Positions 59,419-64,000 of a DNA stretch of 64,000 bases are shown here, piece after piece. The stretch lies in the NCBI GenBank assembly GCA_965214795.1, contig OZ243976.1:4898001-4962000 (forward strand), written 5' to 3'. Both the position numbers and the translations under genes were made by a program. Source of the stretch: JAJDXW01 sp965214795 (GTDB lineage: Bacteria; Pseudomonadota; Gammaproteobacteria; HK1). The notes below the pieces were generated by a model. The model was not told the origin of the DNA. It saw only the letters and a list, made by a program, of their open reading frames with translations, and did not search any database. Every line of letters starts with the position of its first letter. The stretch's first letter is position 1.

Positions 59419-59916
59419 ATGCGACTCAACACCCGGAGCCGGTACGCGGTCACGGCCATGCTCGACCTCGCTCTCCACGATGGAGACGGCCCCGTGGCGC
59501 TCGCCGACATTGCACACCGCCAGGGGATCTCGCTCGCGTTCCTCGAGCAGCTCTTCGCGCGCCTGCGCAAGGCACGGCTCGTCACCGGCACGCGCGGCCG
59601 CGGAGGCGGCTACCGGCTGTGCCAGCCTCCCTCGCGCGTGGCCGTCGCGGACGTGATCGTGGCCGTGGACCGCACGGTGGACGCCACCCGGTGCGGCGGC
59701 CGGGAGAACTGCCAGAGCGAGGCGCGCTGCCTCACCCACGACCTGTGGACCGACCTCAGCCTCCATATCCGGGAGTTCCTCGGGGACATCCATCTCGGGG
59801 ACCTCGTGGAGCGCAAGCGGGTCCGGGAGGTGGCGGCCCGCCAGCACCGCGAGTGCCGGCCCGTCGCGCCGCCGCGGGTCGAGGCCCTTGACGATCGGCC
59901 CGGCGCCCCCATCTGA
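59419..59916 (+). CDS. iscR: Fe-S cluster assembly regulator IscR (Rrf2 family)
   Basis: A 165-residue Rrf2-family repressor. The winged HTH starts MRLNTRSRYAVTAMLDLAL, with LEQLFARLRKARLV and the wing GRGGGYRL. The 2Fe-2S ligands are present as three cysteines with C-x5-C-x5-C spacing followed by His (CLTH), the exact IscR pattern. The 165-residue product starts at the ATG at 59419. It is followed by iscA instead of iscS-iscU. Confidence 0.93.
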   Translation: MRLNTRSRYAVTAMLDLALHDGDGPVALADIAHRQGISLAFLEQLFARLRKARLVTGTRGRGGGYRLCQPPSRVAVADVIVAVDRTVDATRCGGRENCQSEARCLTHDLWTDLSLHIREFLGDIHLGDLVERKRVREVAARQHRECRPVAPPRVEALDDRPGAPI

Positions 59917-59941
59917 ATCCCGAATCCGGCGAGACCCCGTG

Positions 59942-60265
59942 ATGACCATCCTCCTCACCACTTCCGCCGCCGACCGGGTCAAGCGCTTCCTCGCGGGAAG
60001 CGAGACCGGTCTCGGGCTTCGCCTCGGCATCCGCAAGAGCGGCTGCTCGGGCTATGCCTACGTGGCCGGGGTCGCGGAAGCGATCTCCGAATCGGATCGG
60101 ACCTGCGTCAGCCGCGGGGTGAAGGTCGTCGTGGACGCGGACAGCCTCCCCATGCTGGACGGCACCGAGGTAGACGTGGTCCGCGAAGGCCTGAACGAGG
60201 GCTTCGTCTTCCGCAACCCCAACGTGAAGCACGAGTGCGGCTGCGGCGAGAGCTTCGGGGTCTGA
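59942..60265 (+). CDS. iscA: A-type iron-sulfur carrier protein IscA
   Basis: A 107-residue A-type carrier delivering clusters to apoproteins. The three ligand cysteines are in RKSGCSGYAYV (residue 35) and ECGCGESF (about 99 and 101). SufA or ErpA are alternative names at this level of detail; the position directly behind iscR (25 bp) favours IscA. The usual neighbours iscS, iscU, hscB, hscA and fdx are missing here. Confidence 0.9.
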   Translation: MTILLTTSAADRVKRFLAGSETGLGLRLGIRKSGCSGYAYVAGVAEAISESDRTCVSRGVKVVVDADSLPMLDGTEVDVVREGLNEGFVFRNPNVKHECGCGESFGV

Positions 60266-60421
60266 CCTCCGCGGCTGCGGCGAGAGCGGCCGGGTCTCGC
60301 CTCCCGACGATCGAGAGGCGCTCCCGGGCAAGCCGGGCAACCCTCACAGGCCGGGTTCGCTCAGCGCAATCCGACACCAGCCGCCGAACGGCCCCCACGC
60401 TTCCCCCGGCCCGGCACCGCG

Positions 60422-60594
60422 CAGGGCTCGTTCTTCTCCGGCAACGGGCGAACCGGGCCGGTTCGGCAGGCCATCGGGGAGCGCAATTCGTTCGTCTGCG
60501 GGTCGGTTCGAGCCCCATGAAGCTGCCCTCGATCGCGCGGCAGGCCGATCCGCACCCGCCTCCAGCACTCGGTCACGACAAGAAAACGGTCGTG
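60422..60594 (+). repeat. Dispersed repeat R2, copy 4
   Basis: Aligns with copy 3 throughout (CAGGGCTCGTTCTTCTCCGG, then the GGCAGGCCGATCCGCACCC block near 60540); the right end is more diverged (ACGGTCGTG). It lies 156 bp after iscA and 44 bp before an R3 copy. Confidence 0.78.
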
Positions 60595-60637
60595 CGACAT
60601 CGCGGGGTCGATGCGAACCCCTCCGGATGACGGATTC

Positions 60638-60808
60638 GACTATCCGATCCACCCCCGACGTTCGTCGCACGGGCGCCGGGACGCGGCGGTGCGGGGCCGC
60701 GCCGGCCGGAAATGGCGCGAGCGCGCGGCCGAAGCGGCTTGCGGGAGTACGGCCCGCTACCGCGAGCGGATTGGCGGTCACAGCGGGAAGTCGGTGATTT
60801 TTTCGGGC
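60638..60808. repeat. Dispersed repeat R3, copy 3
   Basis: The right end (GAAGTCGGTGATTTTTTCGGGC on the plus strand, to 60808) equals the isolated R3 end at 41143-41174, and the block CGGCTTGCGGGA plus ACGGCCCGC is shared with the copy at 34083-34319. The left end is diverged. It ends 95 bp before ndk and is followed by TAGAAT, a possible -10 element. Confidence 0.7.
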
Positions 60809-60903
60809 TAGAATTGCCCGAAACGGCGGCGGCCGGAATCGCGCCGGAGACCGGCGTCTCCGAAGCCGCCGAAGAAGCCACCCCTCAGGACGAAACCGTC
60901 TCC

Positions 60904-61335
60904 ATGACCGCCGAACGCACGTTGTCCATCATCAAGCCCGACGCGGTCGCCGCCGATCGTATCGGGGCGATCTACTCGCGTTTCGAGGAGGCGGGCCTGC
61001 GGGTCGTCGCGGCCCGCATGCTGCATGCGACCGAGGCCCAGGCCCGCGCGTTCTACGCGGTACACCGCGAACGACCGTTCTACGAGGACCTCGTCGCGTT
61101 CATGACCTCCGGTCCAATCATGGTTCAGGTCCTCGAGGGCGAGGGCGCCATCGCCCGGAACCGCGAGATCATGGGCGCAACGAACCCTGCGGAGGCCGCC
61201 CCGGGCACCATCCGCGCCGATTTCGCCCGCTCCATCGACGAGAACGCCGTGCACGGCTCCGACGGGCCGGAGACCGCGAAGGAGGAGATCGCTTTCTTCT
61301 TCACCCCGGACGAGATCCACGCCCGCACTCGATGA
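60904..61335 (+). CDS. ndk: Nucleoside diphosphate kinase
   Basis: A 143-residue enzyme balancing NTP and dNTP pools. RTLSIIKPDAVAADRIGAIYS is the N-terminal signature and the catalytic histidine is in NAVHGSDGPETAKEEIAFFF. The ATG at 60904 is chosen by homology; the open frame upstream is not Ndk sequence. Its stop overlaps the rlmN start by 4 bp, the conserved ndk-rlmN order. Confidence 0.96.
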   Translation: MTAERTLSIIKPDAVAADRIGAIYSRFEEAGLRVVAARMLHATEAQARAFYAVHRERPFYEDLVAFMTSGPIMVQVLEGEGAIARNREIMGATNPAEAAPGTIRADFARSIDENAVHGSDGPETAKEEIAFFFTPDEIHARTR

Positions 61336-62564
61336 TGCCGCAGCCGGTCATCGCCGATCCGCTCTCCGGGCGCAGCCGCCCCGGTCTCGCCCCCGGCTCC
61401 GAACCCGCGGAACGGGCCAACCTGCTCGGCATGGCCCGCCCGCGCCTCGAATCGTTCTTCGAGTCGCTCGGCGAGCGCCCCTTCCGGGCGCGCCAGGTGC
61501 TCAAGTGGATCCACGCCCGGGGGGCGAACGGCTTCGAACCCATGACCGACCTCGGCCGGGCGCTTCGCGCGCGCCTCGCCGAGGTCGCGGAGATCCGGGC
61601 GCCGGCCGTGGCGGCGCGGCGCACCTCGGCCGACGGCACGCGCAAGTGGTTGCTGCGGGTCGATTCGGGCAACTGCATCGAGATGGTGTTCATCCCCGAG
61701 GGGCGCCGCGGCACCCTGTGCGTGTCGTCCCAGGTGGGCTGTCCGCTTGACTGCGCGTTCTGCTCCACCGGGCGGCAAGGCTTCAACCGGAACCTCTCCG
61801 CGGCCCAGATCGCGGGCCAAGTGTGGCGGGCGGTGCACGAACTCGACCGTCCGGTGACCAACGTCGTGCTGATGGGGATGGGGGAGCCCCTGCTCAACTT
61901 CGACGCGGTGGCGGAGGCCATCGACCTCATGCTCGAGGACCTCGCCTACGGGCTCGCCCGTCGGCGCGTGACGCTGAGCACGGCGGGGATCGTGCCGGCC
62001 ATCGACCGCCTCGCCCGCCGCGCCCCGGTAAGCCTCGCGGTCTCTCTCCACGCGCCCGACAATGCGCTCCGCGACCGCCTCGTCCCAATCAACCGCAAGT
62101 ACCCCATCGAGGAGTTGCTCGCGGCCTGCCGGCGGTACGCGCAAGCGAACCCGAAACAGAAGATCACCTTCGAGTACGTGATGCTCGAGGGGGTGAACGA
62201 CTCCCCCGGGCATGCGCAGGCTCTCGTCGCGCTGCTCCGCCCGGTGCCCGCGAAGGTCAACCTGATTCCCTTCAACCCCTTCCCCGGAGCCCCCTTCCGG
62301 CGATCGCCCGAGGCGGTGGTCGACGGGTTCCGCGAGCGGCTGAACGCGGCCGGGATCGTCGCCATCACCAGGCGCCCGCGGGGGGACGACATCGATGCCG
62401 CGTGCGGGCAGCTCGCGGGAGAGGTGGTCGCCCGCGCGGCCCGCGTCCGCCGAAGCCGCCCCGGTCACGGCGCCATGATGCCTCGTCCGCTCGAACATCG
62501 ACCAGGGTCGGGAGACGCCCGCCGGCAGGCCGGACCGGCCGGGCCCGCCCCGCCGGCCCGGTAG
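61332..62564 (+). CDS. rlmN: 23S rRNA/tRNA (adenine-C2) methyltransferase RlmN
   Basis: A 410-residue radical SAM enzyme methylating A2503 of 23S rRNA and A37 of some tRNAs. The cluster motif is C-x3-C-x2-C in GCPLDCAFCSTGRQG (near residue 136), and the methyl-carrying cysteine is near RRPRGDDIDAACGQLA. LMGMGEPLLNFD and SLHAPDNALRDRLVPINR are typical. The C-terminus extends about 35 residues beyond the usual end as a Pro/Arg-rich tail. A pilF gene, often next, is absent. Confidence 0.96.
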   Translation: MMPQPVIADPLSGRSRPGLAPGSEPAERANLLGMARPRLESFFESLGERPFRARQVLKWIHARGANGFEPMTDLGRALRARLAEVAEIRAPAVAARRTSADGTRKWLLRVDSGNCIEMVFIPEGRRGTLCVSSQVGCPLDCAFCSTGRQGFNRNLSAAQIAGQVWRAVHELDRPVTNVVLMGMGEPLLNFDAVAEAIDLMLEDLAYGLARRRVTLSTAGIVPAIDRLARRAPVSLAVSLHAPDNALRDRLVPINRKYPIEELLAACRRYAQANPKQKITFEYVMLEGVNDSPGHAQALVALLRPVPAKVNLIPFNPFPGAPFRRSPEAVVDGFRERLNAAGIVAITRRPRGDDIDAACGQLAGEVVARAARVRRSRPGHGAMMPRPLEHRPGSGDARRQAGPAGPAPPAR

Positions 62565-62570
62565 CCTCCG

Positions 62571-63569
62571 ATGGCCGCTGCCGATCTGCTGGACGAACAC
62601 GAGACCGCGCCGGAGAATATCGGCGCGACGCTCCAGCGCGCGCGCGAGGCGGCCGGCTACTCGATCGCGGACGTCGCGGAGAGGATGCGCCTCAGCCGCC
62701 GCCACATCGAGAACCTGGAAGCCGAGCGCTTTGACCTCTTCCCGGTCTCGGTCTTCCTGCGCGGCTATCTGATCAGCTACGCACGGCTGGTCCGGGTCGA
62801 CGCGGCGCCGTTGCTCGAGGCGTACGACCGGCGGGGCTTCGGGCCACCGCAGCTCCACTCGCAAGACACCGCCCGGACGACGACCCGCAGCTCGGAACTC
62901 ACCGTCACCGTCACGACCCTCATCGTGATCGCGATCCTCGTCGTCCTGAGCGCTCTCTGGTGGCGGGATCAATGGGCGGAGAACGGCGGGCTGCCGCCCG
63001 TCACGGTGGAGCGGCCGGGCGACGCAGGCGGCCCGAGCGACACCGTGGAAGGTCCCGGCGAGCCGGACCCGGAGGAGACCCCCGGCCGCGACGCCGTGGC
63101 GGAGGCTTCCGCGGACTCGTTCCCGCCCGTCCCGGTCGGCGTGGAGCCTCAGCCCATACCGGCGGACGCGGAGCCCCCGGCCGCCGAGACCCCGCCCCGC
63201 GCCGACGAACCGGCGGAGGGATTGGCGGAAGAGGGGCCGGAGACGGCCCCCTCCCCGGCGCAAACGGGCGAACCGGAGGCCGCCGGAGAGGCGGAGCGGC
63301 CGGCCGCCGGGGAGGGCGAAGCGCTCGCCTCGCTCGTCATCCGGGTCCGCGAAGACTGCTGGCTCATGATCCGCGATGCCGATGAGCGCCTCATCTACCG
63401 CGACCTCGCGTCGGCCGGCGCGGTCCTCGATCTCGCTGCCGCGCCGCCCATCGGGGTCGTCGCGGGCTACGCGCACGGCCTCGAGATCGAATACAACGGC
63501 GAGCCCTTCGACCTCTCTCCCTACGTGGAGGGGGACACCGGTACGGCGCGGTTCCGCCTGGGCTCCTGA
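62571..63569 (+). CDS. rodZ: Cytoskeleton protein RodZ
   Basis: A 332-residue membrane protein linking MreB to the cell-wall machinery. The N-terminal HTH_25 domain (LQRAREAAGYSIADVAERM through SVFLRGYLISYARL) binds MreB; one membrane helix follows (about 106-126, VTTLIVIAILVVLSALWW), then a Pro/Glu/Ala-rich linker of about 130 residues and the C-terminal DUF4115 domain (LVIRVREDCWLMIRDADERL). It begins 6 bp after rlmN. Between it and hisS, ispG is missing compared with many relatives. Confidence 0.9.
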   Translation: MAAADLLDEHETAPENIGATLQRAREAAGYSIADVAERMRLSRRHIENLEAERFDLFPVSVFLRGYLISYARLVRVDAAPLLEAYDRRGFGPPQLHSQDTARTTTRSSELTVTVTTLIVIAILVVLSALWWRDQWAENGGLPPVTVERPGDAGGPSDTVEGPGEPDPEETPGRDAVAEASADSFPPVPVGVEPQPIPADAEPPAAETPPRADEPAEGLAEEGPETAPSPAQTGEPEAAGEAERPAAGEGEALASLVIRVREDCWLMIRDADERLIYRDLASAGAVLDLAAAPPIGVVAGYAHGLEIEYNGEPFDLSPYVEGDTGTARFRLGS

Positions 63570-63576
63570 GCGACCG

Positions 63577-64000
<424 letters not shown>

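Overview
The window reads as a chromosomal segment of a high-GC gammaproteobacterium. The evidence is gene order: pepA-holC-valS divergent from lptF-lptG, a rhodanese/secB/gpsA block divergent from a ctpA-type protease, metG divergent from apbC followed by dcd, xerC-hslV-hslU-ubiE-ubiJ-ubiB, and ndk-rlmN-rodZ-hisS are all arrangements known from Gammaproteobacteria. The family cannot be fixed from this sequence. No tRNA, rRNA, CRISPR array, complete insertion sequence or prophage was recognised. The window ends inside hisS.

Layout. 0.1-5.4 kb: proton-translocating transhydrogenase (pntA split in two, pntB) coupled to a Prc-type protease. 5.9-8 kb: thiD, a histidinol-phosphatase-like gene and a flavodoxin-like gene (minus). 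8.2-11.4 kb: dgcN-dgcA for D-glutamate metabolism and a Uma2-family gene, with a broken AT-richer gene behind it. 11.8-18.5 kb (minus): rhodanese, secB, gpsA, an aromatic-amino-acid-type decarboxylase, lpxL, a gamma-glutamyltransferase family gene and a nitroreductase. 18.6-24.5 kb: ctpA and a two-gene RND efflux system. 24.5-32 kb: coiled-coil protein, glk, ubiBJE, hslUV, xerC. 32.4-41 kb is an accessory region: small unknown proteins, remains of one or two nitrate/sulfonate-type ABC importers, a TauE/SafE exporter, a Crp/Fnr regulator and an unusual operon pairing a folate-type GcvT-like methyltransferase with a large nitroreductase-like protein. 41-46.4 kb: nth, metG, apbC, dcd, RDD protein. 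46.7-49.6 kb is an accessory island: an AAA ATPase/DUF4276 pair between a complete and a truncated copy of a heptad-repeat coiled-coil gene. 49.9-64 kb: NUDIX, valS, holC, pepA, lptFG, iscR, iscA, ndk, rlmN, rodZ, hisS.

The main structural theme is small non-coding repeats in the gaps between core genes. At least four families can be followed by eye. R1 (132-143 bp, 17-bp perfect inverted ends, 9-bp target duplications) has two copies. R2 (about 173 bp, CAGGG...CCCTG ends) has four. R3 (about 170-240 bp) has three near-complete copies and two end fragments, and one copy has 23-bp perfect inverted ends. R4 has two copies. Several sit directly against the start of a core gene (ubiB, lptF, iscR, ndk), and one R3 end lies at the breakpoint of a truncated ABC permease. 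A separate, striking feature is a 63-bp in-frame tandem repeat array that lengthens LptF by about 180 residues.

Most promising unknowns: the GcvT-like/nitroreductase-like/small-protein/Crp operon (37.4-40.9 kb), the AAA-DUF4276 cassette (46.8-48.6 kb) and the lptF repeat array.
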